Positions 16,290 through 23,889 of a DNA stretch of 27,433 nt are shown here, in pieces. Location: assembly GCA_049446715.1 (NCBI GenBank), contig JBMTQX010000041.1, positions 1 to 27,433 of the forward strand, given 5' to 3'. Each line of letters starts with the position of its first letter. The stretch's first letter is position 1. The stretch is from Eutrophocola sp049446715 (lineage in GTDB: Bacteria > Pseudomonadota > Gammaproteobacteria > Pseudomonadales > Pseudohongiellaceae). Position numbers and translations under genes: made by a program. Below the pieces are notes generated by a model. The model was not told where the DNA came from. It saw nothing but the letters and a program-made list of their open reading frames with translations, and did not search any database.

Positions 16290-16410
16290 CAGCAGGGTGG
16301 TTTTCTCCCCGATTTTTCCAGCCTGCTGCTTTGAAGATATATCTCCTGGTTAATAGGAGCGCGTTGGGCCCTAACTGTTTTCTCCTACAGTTAGGGCCCG
16401 CTTTATTTCT
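16290..16410 (+). ncRNA. candidate ErsA/Spot 42-locus small RNA
   Basis: A roughly 120-base transcript is predicted from the sigma-E-type promoter to the large hairpin ending at 16399. Its 5' end forms a stem, AGCAGG (16291-16296) with CCTGCT (16322-16327), extended by TGG/CCA, that exposes a 17-base pyrimidine-rich loop containing TCTCCCC, a shape suited to pairing with G-rich ribosome binding sites. The locus between polA and engB holds Spot 42 in enterics and ErsA in Pseudomonas; ErsA is transcribed by the AlgU (sigma-22) envelope-stress factor. Position, promoter class, size and exposed C-rich loop all agree with an ErsA-type RNA. Primary-sequence homology was not tested. No credible protein is encoded here. 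Confidence 0.65.
16366..16410 (+). terminator. strong 13-bp hairpin, probable sRNA terminator
   Basis: GGGCCCTAACTGT (16366-16378) pairs perfectly with ACAGTTAGGGCCC (16387-16399) around an 8-base loop, followed by GCTTTATTTCT. The U-tract is interrupted but T-rich; an 8-T run comes at 16419-16426. Being symmetric, it may also act on transcripts from the engB side. Confidence 0.7.
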
Positions 16411-16426
16411 GCCCCCTCTTTTTTTT

Positions 16427-16525
16427 CGGCATGCCCTTTATAGGATTAATGCAGGTTTTTAACGGCATGCCCTTTTCAGGATTAACGCAGGTTTTTAACG
16501 GCATGCCCTGTTCAGAATTAACGCA
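16427..16525. repeat. 36-base tandem repeat, nearly three units
   Basis: Unit 1 is 16427-16462, unit 2 is 16463-16498, and a partial third is 16499-16525. Each starts CGGCATGCCC and continues with an AGGATTAAYGCAGG-type block (AGAATTAACGCA in unit 3); units 1 and 2 end in GTTTTTAA. Units 1 and 2 differ at four positions. GGCATGCC is itself an 8-bp palindrome. There are no spacers, so this is not a CRISPR array. It lies between the sRNA terminator and the engB 3' end. Confidence 0.9.
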
Positions 16526-16596
16526 TGTCCTCTGCGGGTGTTTTCCAGATCAGTAAAGAGCATGTCCCGCTGCGGGGTTTCGTGGGTTCACTAAAG
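16523..16596. repeat. second, degenerate 36-37 base tandem repeat
   Basis: Two copies, 16523-16558 and 16560-16596, share GCATGTCC, CTGCGGG, a GTTT block, and end in TAAAG. They overlap the end of the first array and share its GCATGYCC core, so the two families may derive from one ancestral unit. The remaining 16597-16679 up to engB shows no further structure. Confidence 0.65.
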
Positions 16597-16679
16597 GGTC
16601 CTTGCCATTTCAGCCGAAATTCTCAGCGGATTGCACAGGGCTTTTTGCCAAGCCCGTTTTGAATAGTCCAAGTACCCTG

Positions 16680-17324
16680 TCAGGCTTCTGTCGGGGCTTC
16701 AGGATCCGGCGGTGGGCACAACCAGGTTTGCAACCTGCCCTTGAGTTCGCCGGCGCCATCGCCTTTCAGGGCAGAAAACAGCTGTATGGACACCAGATCT
16801 CCGTATTCCGAGAGATCACGCCGGGTTTCCAACAGGACCTTTTTGCGGGCGCCGGATTTGAGTTTGTCACTTTTGGTCAGCAGGATATGCACGGGCATGG
16901 CGGCCTGCGCACACCAGGTAATCATCTGCATATCAAAGTCTTTCAGCGGATGTCGGCAATCCATCAGCAGCACCAGCCCCCGTAATGACTGGCGTTCGCG
17001 CAGGTAGGATTCCAGATGTTTTTCCCATTTTGCCTTGACCTTGGGCGGTACTTTGGCAAAGCCAAAGCCCGGCAAATCGACAAGATATTTGTTATCTGCC
17101 ACGGCAAAAAAGTTTAGCAGCTGGGTTCTACCCGGCGTTTTACTCGTTCTGGCCAGTTTTGGCTGGCTGGTCAGCGTATTGATAGCGCTCGACTTACCGG
17201 CATTGGAGCGCCCGACAAAGGCCACCTCATCGGCGGTGTCCGGAGGGCACTGTTGGAGCGTTTCCGCACTTTGTGTGAAGTGGGTAGCGGAAAAGTCGAG
17301 TTTTTGAGCCGTATTGTCTGTCAT
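16680..17324 (-). CDS. engB: ribosome-biogenesis GTPase EngB (YihA/YsxC)
   Basis: EngB is a TRAFAC-class GTPase needed for late 50S assembly. The 214 residues carry G1 GRSNAGKSS (38-46), G3 DLPGFG (83-88), G4 TKSD (150-153) and a G5-like FSALKG. The TSKTPGRTQLLNFF stretch holds the switch I threonine. The C-terminus ends in a short Pro/Glu-rich tail. The gene converges on polA, as engB and polA do around Spot 42 in E. coli and ErsA in Pseudomonas, and diverges from the cytochrome c4 gene. Nothing is unusual apart from the long downstream region carrying the sRNA and repeats. Confidence 0.96.
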   Translation of the reverse strand: MTDNTAQKLDFSATHFTQSAETLQQCPPDTADEVAFVGRSNAGKSSAINTLTSQPKLARTSKTPGRTQLLNFFAVADNKYLVDLPGFGFAKVPPKVKAKWEKHLESYLRERQSLRGLVLLMDCRHPLKDFDMQMITWCAQAAMPVHILLTKSDKLKSGARKKVLLETRRDLSEYGDLVSIQLFSALKGDGAGELKGRLQTWLCPPPDPEAPTEA

Positions 17325-17343
17325 CAGGGAGGGGGCTTTCTGC

Positions 17344-17373
17344 TTGGGAATGGCGCGACCCTTAAGGTATAAT
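17344..17373 (+). promoter_or_regulatory. sigma-70-type promoter for cytochrome c4
   Basis: TTGGGA (17344-17349), an 18-base spacer, and a perfect TATAAT (17368-17373) lie in the engB/cytochrome c4 divergent region, with about 115 bases of leader before the cytochrome start. The engB promoter must overlap on the other strand. Confidence 0.6.
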
Positions 17374-17492
17374 CGCGCGGTTTCAACGGTTGGGAATTGT
17401 ATCAGTAGTGCCCCGTAAAAAGCAGTTCTGCCGATTTCGACACCCGTTCACCCAATTTCAGCAAGCAGCAACCAGGAATTCAGAAGCAACGC

Positions 17493-18140
17493 ATGAACAC
17501 GTCCGTATCATCAGTCACAAGAGTCATGACCCGAATTTTTTCACCCGCGCTTATCACTGTGCTGGCCCTGACAGCCGGTGCCCAGGTATTTGCCCAGGGC
17601 GATGCCGAAGCCGGTGCCAGCAAAATCACCGTTTGTCTGGCCTGTCACGGCCAGGACGGCAACATGAGCCAGCTAGATAATGTGCCCAAGATCGGCGGCC
17701 AGAATGAGGCCTATCTGCTCAAGCAGATGCTCGACATCAAGAGTGGTGTCAGAACCGCCCCCTTGATGAATGGCATGCTCAATGCCCTGAATGAACAGGA
17801 CATGGCCGATGTCGCGGCCTACTATGCTTCCCAGCCGGCTCCACAGGGCGCTGCCGATCCTGAGAAAGTTGCCGTGGGTAAATCGCTGTACCGTGCAGGT
17901 AATGCCGAGATTGGTGTGACAGCCTGTACGGCCTGCCATTCACCGAATGGCCAGGGCCTGGCGTCAGCCGGTTATCCGGCACTGAGTGGCCAGGACACCG
18001 GCTACACGGAAATGCAGCTGAAAGCTTTCCGCAGTGGCGTCCGCATGAACGATGATGCCGAAGTTATGCGCACCATCGCTGCCAGACTGAATGATGCTGA
18101 AATTGCCGCCCTCGCATCGTATGTATCCGGACTGCGTTGA
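17493..18140 (+). CDS. diheme cytochrome c4
   Basis: This is a periplasmic or membrane-associated electron carrier that donates to terminal oxidases. The 215 residues have a signal peptide (cleavage near VFA-Q, about residue 34) and two cytochrome c domains, each with a CxxCH heme motif: C48-C51-H52 (CLACH) and C145-C148-H149 (CTACH). This two-domain, roughly 20-kDa mature form is the c4 pattern. Start ATG 17493 is followed by an in-frame ATG at 17526 that would give a more usual leader; the ribosome binding site is weak for both. The order engB, cytochrome c4, dsbA is conserved in Pseudomonas. Cytochrome c4 often serves cbb3 oxidases, a possible outlet given the damaged cox locus. The 290-base gap to dsbA shows no gene. 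Confidence 0.93.
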   Translation: MNTSVSSVTRVMTRIFSPALITVLALTAGAQVFAQGDAEAGASKITVCLACHGQDGNMSQLDNVPKIGGQNEAYLLKQMLDIKSGVRTAPLMNGMLNALNEQDMADVAAYYASQPAPQGAADPEKVAVGKSLYRAGNAEIGVTACTACHSPNGQGLASAGYPALSGQDTGYTEMQLKAFRSGVRMNDDAEVMRTIAARLNDAEIAALASYVSGLR

Positions 18141-18430
18141 TTCAGACCGGGTTAAGGCGCGGCCGGTGACACTGGCCATGAATTCCGCCAAATAAGGCAA
18201 ATATTATGAAAACAGGCCACAGCGCCTGCCGGTAAATGCCTTTTCAGCGGTCTCATATGGCATACTCGGTTGCCCCGGGTGTGCAAACCTGATTGATCGA
18301 CACCCTGGTATAGAAAAGGCTTTGGCCAGGGGTAAAAGTCCGATACACACTCAGGCCAGAAGTTGAGCAAGTAAAACAAGCGCACAGAATAACCAACAGG
18401 AAATACCGAGGAATATCCGAGGAAGTCATT

Positions 18431-19072
18431 ATGAAACTGTTCACGAAAACATTGCTGCTGGTTGCCATGATCTTTGGTGTGGCAGCGACCGTCAGTGCCC
18501 AGCCGTCCCTTTACGTTGAGGGAACCCACTACGAAATCATCGCCAATCCGGTCCGGACGGCAGATCCGAACAAAATCGAGATCAGCGAAATCTTCTGGTA
18601 TGGTTGCCCACACTGTTACGCCTTTGAACCGCTGATCACCAGCTGGGAAGAAAAACTGCCTTCCGATGTGGCTTTTGTACGCAGCCCGGGCATGTGGAAC
18701 CAGACCATGGAAATCCATGCCCAGATCTACTATGCCGCTGAGGCGCTGGGCGTGACAGGCAAGATTCACGATGTTGCCTTCAATGAAATTCATCAGCGCC
18801 GCAATTACCTGCAGACAGAAGATGCCATCAAGGACATGTTCGTCAGCCAGGGCGTCGCTCCGGCCGATTTCGACAAGGCCTGGAAATCCTTCTCGGTTTC
18901 TTCAGCCGTGAAACGGGCCAACACCCGCATGCGTGATTACGGTGTTCGCGGTGTGCCCAGCATTGTGGTCAATGGCAAATACCTGGTGTCAGTCGGTGGT
19001 GCAGTACCCACCCAGACCGACATGCTGAAAATCGTCGATTTCCTGGTCCAGAAGGAAAGAAGCGAAAGCTAA
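18431..19072 (+). CDS. dsbA: periplasmic thiol:disulfide oxidase DsbA
   Basis: DsbA introduces disulfides into exported proteins. The 213 residues comprise a signal peptide (about 1-23, cleavage after VSA) and a thioredoxin fold with a helical insertion. The active site is C59-P60-H61-C62 in FWYGCPHCYAF, the classical DsbA CPHC; the cis-proline loop is RGVPSIVVNGKY. GAGGAAG lies before ATG 18431. It follows cytochrome c4 on the same strand and ends at a strong intrinsic terminator, which separates it from the type II secretion operon. Many T2SS substrates need disulfides before secretion, so its proximity may be functional, but the dsbA-cytochrome c4 pairing is seen without T2SS too. Confidence 0.96.
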   Translation: MKLFTKTLLLVAMIFGVAATVSAQPSLYVEGTHYEIIANPVRTADPNKIEISEIFWYGCPHCYAFEPLITSWEEKLPSDVAFVRSPGMWNQTMEIHAQIYYAAEALGVTGKIHDVAFNEIHQRRNYLQTEDAIKDMFVSQGVAPADFDKAWKSFSVSSAVKRANTRMRDYGVRGVPSIVVNGKYLVSVGGAVPTQTDMLKIVDFLVQKERSES

Positions 19073-19092
19073 GCAATCCCTGACCGTCTTCG

Positions 19093-19125
19093 AACGCCCA
19101 TGTTGTTTCAACATGGGCGTTTTTT
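19093..19125 (+). terminator. Rho-independent terminator after dsbA
   Basis: AACGCCCATGTTG (19093-19105), loop TTT, CAACATGGGCGTT (19109-19121), within a six-T run (19120-19125). A 13-bp stem with a U-tract makes this a textbook intrinsic terminator 20 bases after the dsbA stop. Confidence 0.92.
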
Positions 19126-19218
19126 ATGGGGCCCTGGTGAGGGCAACCGCCAAGTCCTGTGATATCGCGATTTATTGAATATTTTTAGGGATTTACAGGA
19201 AAAAACTCAGAAAATAAT

Positions 19219-19245
19219 AAACTTTTTGCAGGGGGCCGTTGTCAT
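19219..19245 (+). promoter_or_regulatory. possible ECF-sigma-type promoter before the T2SS operon
   Basis: AAACTT (19219-19224), 16 bases, GTCAT (19241-19245). An AAC-containing -35 and a GTC-containing -10 at 16-base spacing is the general ECF pattern. It lies about 110 bases upstream of gspL. It is only a resemblance. Confidence 0.3.
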
Positions 19246-19314
19246 AGATCAGGCCTGTCACCAGCAATGCGGCAGGATCTCATCCAGTGGCTAGGGTACA
19301 AGCCAAAAATAACC

Positions 19315-19320
19315 TATAAT
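19315..19320 (+). promoter_or_regulatory. candidate sigma-70 -10 element for the T2SS operon
   Basis: A perfect TATAAT lies 37 bases before the gspL ATG; no convincing -35 is present at 17 bases. The 19126-19356 stretch contains no gene. Confidence 0.4.
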
Positions 19321-19356
19321 TCAACGTTTTAGAGAATCTTTATTCCACAGGCAGAC

Positions 19357-20664
19357 ATGACACCGGGTTTTTCGCTCCTCGACAAACTACCTGCCAGGGC
19401 ATTGGGCCTTAAAATCCAGTCCCTGCTACCTGTGCGCCGCCATTCGGAGCTGCTCGAGCACATTGATGCCAGCCTGCTGCTTTTTGATAACACCCTGATC
19501 AATACCGCAACCGGCGCCAAGGCCGAATTGTCACTGGGAGCTGAAACTGTATTTCCGGAAGCCCTGGCGATCGCCGCCCGGCAGCTGGTTGGCTCCCGAG
19601 ACAGCAAAAACATATTGCTGTTGCTGCCGACCGCCGATTTTATTGCCACGGCTTACAGCATGAACCTTTCTGCTGAAAAGCTGATTCGCTCTGCCCTGGA
19701 ACTGCAAGCCCAATCCCTGATACCGGCCTACGATGAAGACCTGCTCCTGGCCGTGGATGCCAGCAGCCAGGAAGGGGTCGCACTCTGGTTCAATGAAAAC
19801 ACCGCCAACAGGCTTTTTCGCGCCTTTGGCAAGGAAGGTTTGTTTCTCAGTGCCATCATGCCGCGCAGCCTGGCGGTGGTGGAGGCACAGGAGGTCGACG
19901 AAACCGCTACCCTGTTGATCAACGATGAGGAAGGTAGCGATATTTCCTTTCTCCAGGTGAAGGGCAAAACAGTACGGCGCCTGCTCAGCGTGAATCGACG
20001 GGACCTCGATCAGGAGGTATTTGCCAAGCAGTGGGAGCTTGAAACCAGCCAGCTTAAGGGCGAATCAGTCAAGAATATGACGGCGCTGGCCGACTGGCAG
20101 GCCATTGGTAAAACCGTGGTGCCGGTCCCTGAATACTGCTTTCTCCCGGCGGGTGCGCTGGCTGAAGAGCGGCGCCTGGGGTTTGCGCGCAAGAGCAAGA
20201 TTGCCATGGGCATTGCCGCCGGCCTTGTGCTGCTGCTGTTTGCCCCGTTTGTCGTGAACGGGCTGACTTTGCGTGGACTGCAGCAGGAACTGGCGGCGAT
20301 GGAGGAGCTCAGTGCAGAGCCCCGGAGTCTGCAGGCCTCGATTTTCGACATGGAGCAGGGATGGGGCGCACTCTATGAATACCCGGACCAGCATGTTGGT
20401 GATGTGCTGGTCTCCCTGAATGAAGTCATCCAGAGCTCGCTGACATCGTTTGCTATCAACAAGGGCGTGGTCGATATTACCGGTACAGCCAATGACCCGG
20501 CCTATCTGGTGGAACTGTTGTCGGAACAGGAAGCTTTTTACAACGTGGGCCAGAGCAGCCGGACCCGTGGCGGCGGCGCCCAGTTTGGTATTCGCCTCAA
20601 CCTGAGCAGTGTGGATTTCGAGCGCTATGAAGAAAAGTATCCGAGCGTGACCCAGAATCGTTAG
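19357..20664 (+). CDS. gspL: type II secretion GspL-like inner-membrane platform protein
   Basis: GspL links the secretion ATPase GspE to the inner membrane. The 435 residues show the expected plan: a cytoplasmic actin-like region (about 1-275), one membrane helix (about 281-302, KIAMGIAAGLVLLLFAPFVV) and a periplasmic domain (about 305-420) resembling PilN/GspL ferredoxin-like folds. The N-terminal part is divergent, and I assign it from architecture and from being followed at once by a GspM-like gene and gspE. It is the first gene of the operon, whereas gspL is near the end in most T2SS operons. A type IV pilus PilM-PilN fusion is the main alternative, but the pseudopilins downstream favour T2SS. 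Confidence 0.75.
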   Translation: MTPGFSLLDKLPARALGLKIQSLLPVRRHSELLEHIDASLLLFDNTLINTATGAKAELSLGAETVFPEALAIAARQLVGSRDSKNILLLLPTADFIATAYSMNLSAEKLIRSALELQAQSLIPAYDEDLLLAVDASSQEGVALWFNENTANRLFRAFGKEGLFLSAIMPRSLAVVEAQEVDETATLLINDEEGSDISFLQVKGKTVRRLLSVNRRDLDQEVFAKQWELETSQLKGESVKNMTALADWQAIGKTVVPVPEYCFLPAGALAEERRLGFARKSKIAMGIAAGLVLLLFAPFVVNGLTLRGLQQELAAMEELSAEPRSLQASIFDMEQGWGALYEYPDQHVGDVLVSLNEVIQSSLTSFAINKGVVDITGTANDPAYLVELLSEQEAFYNVGQSSRTRGGGAQFGIRLNLSSVDFERYEEKYPSVTQNR

Positions 20665-20673
20665 GCATTGACC

Positions 20674-21204
20674 ATGAAGCAAAACGAAAAACGCTACATT
20701 GCGGTTGCCGTTGCCATCTTTGTCCTGCTGTTGGTGGTCAGGGGTATTCCGTTCCTGCGTACCTCCTACGAGGAAGGCCGGGATGAAATTGCATTTCTTG
20801 AGCAGCGTATCGAGCGTTTACAGGACCTGGTCGAGCAGGCCCCGGAAATCAAGGACGAGGAAGCGGCGAAGCGGCGCCAGATGATGGCCCTGCAAAACTG
20901 GGTTTTTACCGGCCAGGACCAGAACCTGATCGGCAGCAGTGTGCAGCGGCAGCTGCGGCAGGCGGTAGAGGATGCCGGTGTGTTGGCGCGCTCGTATGAC
21001 CCGCCCCGCTATTCCGAAGTGGATGGCTGGCTGATGGTTTCCCAGGAAATGGACTTCACGATCGAGCAGGAAAAAATTCTGACCTTCCTGAGCCTGCTGG
21101 AACTGTCGCGCCCGCGCCTGCATGTGACGGAATTTTCCATCAACCGCAACCGTCGCCAGTTCCTCGGTTCCATTACTGTGACCGGCTTCAGCAAACTGGA
21201 TTGA
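20674..21204 (+). CDS. gspM: type II secretion GspM-like protein
   Basis: This is a small bitopic inner-membrane protein of the T2SS platform that pairs with GspL. From ATG 20674 it has 176 residues: a short cytoplasmic start (MKQNEKR), one membrane helix (about 8-28, YIAVAVAIFVLLLVVRGIPF), a coiled-coil-like stretch (about 33-70, rich in Glu and Arg) and a periplasmic ferredoxin-like domain ending VTGFSKLD. The in-frame TTG six bases earlier is too close to the AGG sequence to be preferred. It begins 9 bases after gspL, and gspE starts 4 bases after its stop. Sequence identity to known GspM is not obvious; the call rests on architecture and order. Confidence 0.72.
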   Translation: MKQNEKRYIAVAVAIFVLLLVVRGIPFLRTSYEEGRDEIAFLEQRIERLQDLVEQAPEIKDEEAAKRRQMMALQNWVFTGQDQNLIGSSVQRQLRQAVEDAGVLARSYDPPRYSEVDGWLMVSQEMDFTIEQEKILTFLSLLELSRPRLHVTEFSINRNRRQFLGSITVTGFSKLD

Positions 21205-21208
21205 TGTG

Positions 21209-22675
21209 ATGACAGCAGAACATGGCCACCTCACTCTGCCGATTTTCAGCCAGTTGCTGGAACCTGAAGGCATGGCCCCTGCCCAGAACTTCAGCGACAG
21301 CTGGGAGCTGGTCTGCAATCGTGTGCCCAGCATAGAAAGTCGCGCCAAGGTACGTTTTGTCATAGGCGAGCAGGTCAACTTCCGCATTGGCAACACCGAT
21401 GAAGTCGCCCGCCTCATCAAGCATTGGCGTGCGGAATTGTCCCCGGAAATTGCCGATCAGGACGACGCTTTCGTCTCGGGATTTGGTGACGAGGATGAAT
21501 TTGCCGACATGGATTCCGAGGCGCCGATCATCCGCCTGGTTAACCACCTGTTTGCCCGCGCCCTCGACCTCAATGCCAGTGACATCCATTTCGAACCCAC
21601 TGAGAATCATCTGGAAGTACGCTGCCGGGTGGACGGCATCATGACCCGTATTGAAAAACTGCCGATCAAGATCCAGTCAGCGGTGGCATCGCGCCTGAAG
21701 CTGATGGCAAAACTGGATATCGGTGAAAAGCGCCTGCCGCAGGATGGCCGTATCGACTATCGCATTGGTGAGCGTGAGCTCGACATGCGTGTCTCGACGC
21801 TTCCGGGTGTGTTGGGGGAGTCAGTGGTACTGCGTATTCTTGATCGCAGCGACCTTAACATTGAACTGGCCGAACTGGGGATGCCGGAAAAGGTCCTCAA
21901 GGATTACACCCGGGTAATTACCCAGCCGCATGGCCTGATCCTGATTACCGGGCCGACCGGTAGCGGTAAGACCACAACACTTTACGGCACCCTGGAAAAA
22001 ATCAACGACGAGAAACACAAGATCATCACGGTGGAAGATCCGGTTGAGTACCAGCTGGACGGCATCACGCAGATCCAGGTTAACTCCCGGATAGGGCTTA
22101 GTTTTGCTTCCGGGCTGCGTTCAATCGTGCGCCAGGACCCGGATATCCTGATGATTGGTGAGATCCGCGACCATGAAACGGCGGAAATTGCTATTGAATC
22201 CGCCCTCACCGGCCACCTGGTATTCTCCACGCTGCATACCAATGATGCCGCCGGCGCCGTGACGCGCTTGCAGGATATGGGTGTGGAAAGTTACCTCATC
22301 AGTTCCAGCCTGCTTGGCATTCAGGCGCAGCGTCTGGTCAGGCGTGTCTGCACCAACTGCTCAGAAACCGTTGCCCTTACGGAAGATGAAGCCCTTGTGC
22401 TAGATGTCAGCAAAGACGCCTACCCGGCCATCAAGCGCGGAACCGGCTGCGAGCGCTGCGGCGGTACCGGCTATCGCGGCCGTGTCGGGCTTTACGAATT
22501 GCTGATGATGTCGGACGAGATCCGTCATCTGATTACCAGCGGCGCCGATGCCAACAAGATCCGCCAGCAGGGCGTCAGGGAAGGGATGAAAACCCTGCGC
22601 GAAGATGCCCTGGAAAAACTCAGGAGCGGCCTGACAACCCCTGAGGAAGTTGTGAGGGTGACACGCGCCGTATGA
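21209..22675 (+). CDS. gspE: type II secretion ATPase GspE
   Basis: GspE is the cytoplasmic hexameric ATPase that powers pseudopilus assembly. From ATG 21209 it has 488 residues (GTG 21206 is directly in front and in frame). The N-terminal domain contacts GspL. The C-terminal domain has Walker A GPTGSGKTT (about 248-256), the Asp box ITVEDPVEYQL, Walker B DPDILMIGEIRD and the His box HLVFSTLHTNDA. A tetracysteine zinc site, CTNC and CERC (about 380-418), is typical of GspE and PilB. It overlaps gspF by ATGA, so the two are translationally coupled. Confidence 0.95.
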   Translation: MTAEHGHLTLPIFSQLLEPEGMAPAQNFSDSWELVCNRVPSIESRAKVRFVIGEQVNFRIGNTDEVARLIKHWRAELSPEIADQDDAFVSGFGDEDEFADMDSEAPIIRLVNHLFARALDLNASDIHFEPTENHLEVRCRVDGIMTRIEKLPIKIQSAVASRLKLMAKLDIGEKRLPQDGRIDYRIGERELDMRVSTLPGVLGESVVLRILDRSDLNIELAELGMPEKVLKDYTRVITQPHGLILITGPTGSGKTTTLYGTLEKINDEKHKIITVEDPVEYQLDGITQIQVNSRIGLSFASGLRSIVRQDPDILMIGEIRDHETAEIAIESALTGHLVFSTLHTNDAAGAVTRLQDMGVESYLISSSLLGIQAQRLVRRVCTNCSETVALTEDEALVLDVSKDAYPAIKRGTGCERCGGTGYRGRVGLYELLMMSDEIRHLITSGADANKIRQQGVREGMKTLREDALEKLRSGLTTPEEVVRVTRAV

Positions 22676-23877
22676 GCATGAATTACTACCAGTACCAGGC
22701 ATGTGATGCCCAGGGCAACATGACCAGCGGGCAGCTCAGCGCTGATTCAGAGCGTGAAGCTATTGCCATGTTGCAGTCACGCAAACTGGTACCGGTGAAA
22801 ATCCGCACAACCTCGCGTCAGCAGGTTGAACGATCAGGCAGCCGCATCAGTAATGCCGACCTGGTCGACTTCACCAATGGCCTCACCACCCTGGTCGAGG
22901 CGCGAATTCCTATCGACAAGGCCCTGTCGCTGCTGGATGGCATTACCGAAAAAGCCCACATGAAGCGGCTGGTGGTTGCGCTGCGGCGAGATGTGAAAGA
23001 AGGCAAGAGTCTGGCAGATGCCATGGAGGCGCGCCCGGATGTTTTTTCAAAACTTTATATCAACATCATTCGTGCCGGTGAAACCGGCGGTATTCTGGAC
23101 CAGTTATTGCCGGATCTGGTGAATTTCCTGGAATCGGCAGAAGAGACCAAGAAACAGATTATATCTGCCCTCACCTACCCCATGGTGCTCCTGGTAACCG
23201 GTATCATTTCAGTGGCGTTGCTGCTGATTTATGTGGTGCCGCAGTTCACGGCCATGTTTGAAGATGTTGGCTCGGATATTCCGCCTTCAGCCGAATTCCT
23301 GCTGGCCATGAGCAGTGGCCTCAAGAGTTATGGCTGGCTGGTGGTACCAGCGGTTTTTCTGGTCATCTACTGGTGGCGCTGGCTCAATGCCGACAAGACG
23401 CGTAAGCGCCACAAGGATGCGACGTTGCTGAAGCTGCCGGTTGCCGGCAAGTTGCTGCTGCATCGTGATGTTGCCATTTTCTCGCGGACACTGGGCGCCT
23501 TGCTTGGCGCCGGAATTCCCCTGATGCGGGGCTTACGGGTCGCCAGGGAGGTCATCAGCAACGAGGAACTCATTCACCACCTTGTGGTCGTAGAGGAGGA
23601 TGTTCGCAGTGGTTCGGGACTGGGTTATGCCCTGGAAAAAACGGGCATGTTTCCCGTCCTCCTGCATCAGCTGGTGACCGTGGGTGAGGAGTCCGGACGT
23701 ACCGGCGCCATTCTGAAAAAACTGGCAAAAACGTTTGATGCCAACGTCAAGGATGATATGGCGCGCCTGGTCAGTGCCTTGCAGCCAGCGTTGATCCTGT
23801 TATTGGGTATTACCGTTGGCGGCATCATCATTATCATGCTGTCAGCTGTTTTCAGTATGAACACTGTGGATTTTTAA
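22672..23877 (+). CDS. gspF: type II secretion inner-membrane protein GspF
   Basis: GspF is the polytopic core of the T2SS inner-membrane platform. The 401 residues have the duplicated T2SSF domain: helices around 65-190 and 270-390, with membrane segments near 168-190 (MVLLVTGIISVALLLIYVVP), 220-238 and 370-392 (LILLLGITVGGIIIIMLSAV). Diagnostic repeats are FSKLYINIIRAGETGGILD in the first half and MFPVLLHQLVTVGEESGRTG in the second. It starts inside the last codons of gspE (4-base ATGA overlap), and gspD follows after 12 bases. Length is normal. Confidence 0.95.
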   Translation: MSMNYYQYQACDAQGNMTSGQLSADSEREAIAMLQSRKLVPVKIRTTSRQQVERSGSRISNADLVDFTNGLTTLVEARIPIDKALSLLDGITEKAHMKRLVVALRRDVKEGKSLADAMEARPDVFSKLYINIIRAGETGGILDQLLPDLVNFLESAEETKKQIISALTYPMVLLVTGIISVALLLIYVVPQFTAMFEDVGSDIPPSAEFLLAMSSGLKSYGWLVVPAVFLVIYWWRWLNADKTRKRHKDATLLKLPVAGKLLLHRDVAIFSRTLGALLGAGIPLMRGLRVAREVISNEELIHHLVVVEEDVRSGSGLGYALEKTGMFPVLLHQLVTVGEESGRTGAILKKLAKTFDANVKDDMARLVSALQPALILLLGITVGGIIIIMLSAVFSMNTVDF

Positions 23878-23889
23878 CCGGAGTAACAC

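Noticed and set aside
16256..16462. 68-codon plus-strand frame across the sRNA region
   Set aside because: It begins within the -35 region of the sigma-E-type promoter, crosses the 13-bp hairpin and ends in the tandem repeats; composition fits non-coding RNA.
16427..16596. Possible CRISPR array because of the 36-base unit length
   Set aside because: Units are directly adjacent with no spacers, and no cas genes are present.
18141..18430. Small RNA or extra gene between cytochrome c4 and dsbA
   Set aside because: Only an imperfect palindrome near 18161-18177 and a repeated CCGAGGAA by the dsbA ribosome binding site were seen; no promoter-terminator pair.
18152..18793. 213-codon minus-strand frame across the cytochrome c4-dsbA gap and the dsbA start
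   Set aside because: It covers the DsbA signal peptide and CPHC site on the other strand and has no family features.
19357..21204. Type IV pilus pilM/pilN/pilO genes instead of gspL/gspM
   Set aside because: The downstream genes are GspD, GspG with its calcium-site tail, and H/I/J pseudopilins, which fit T2SS; a mixed ancestry remains possible.
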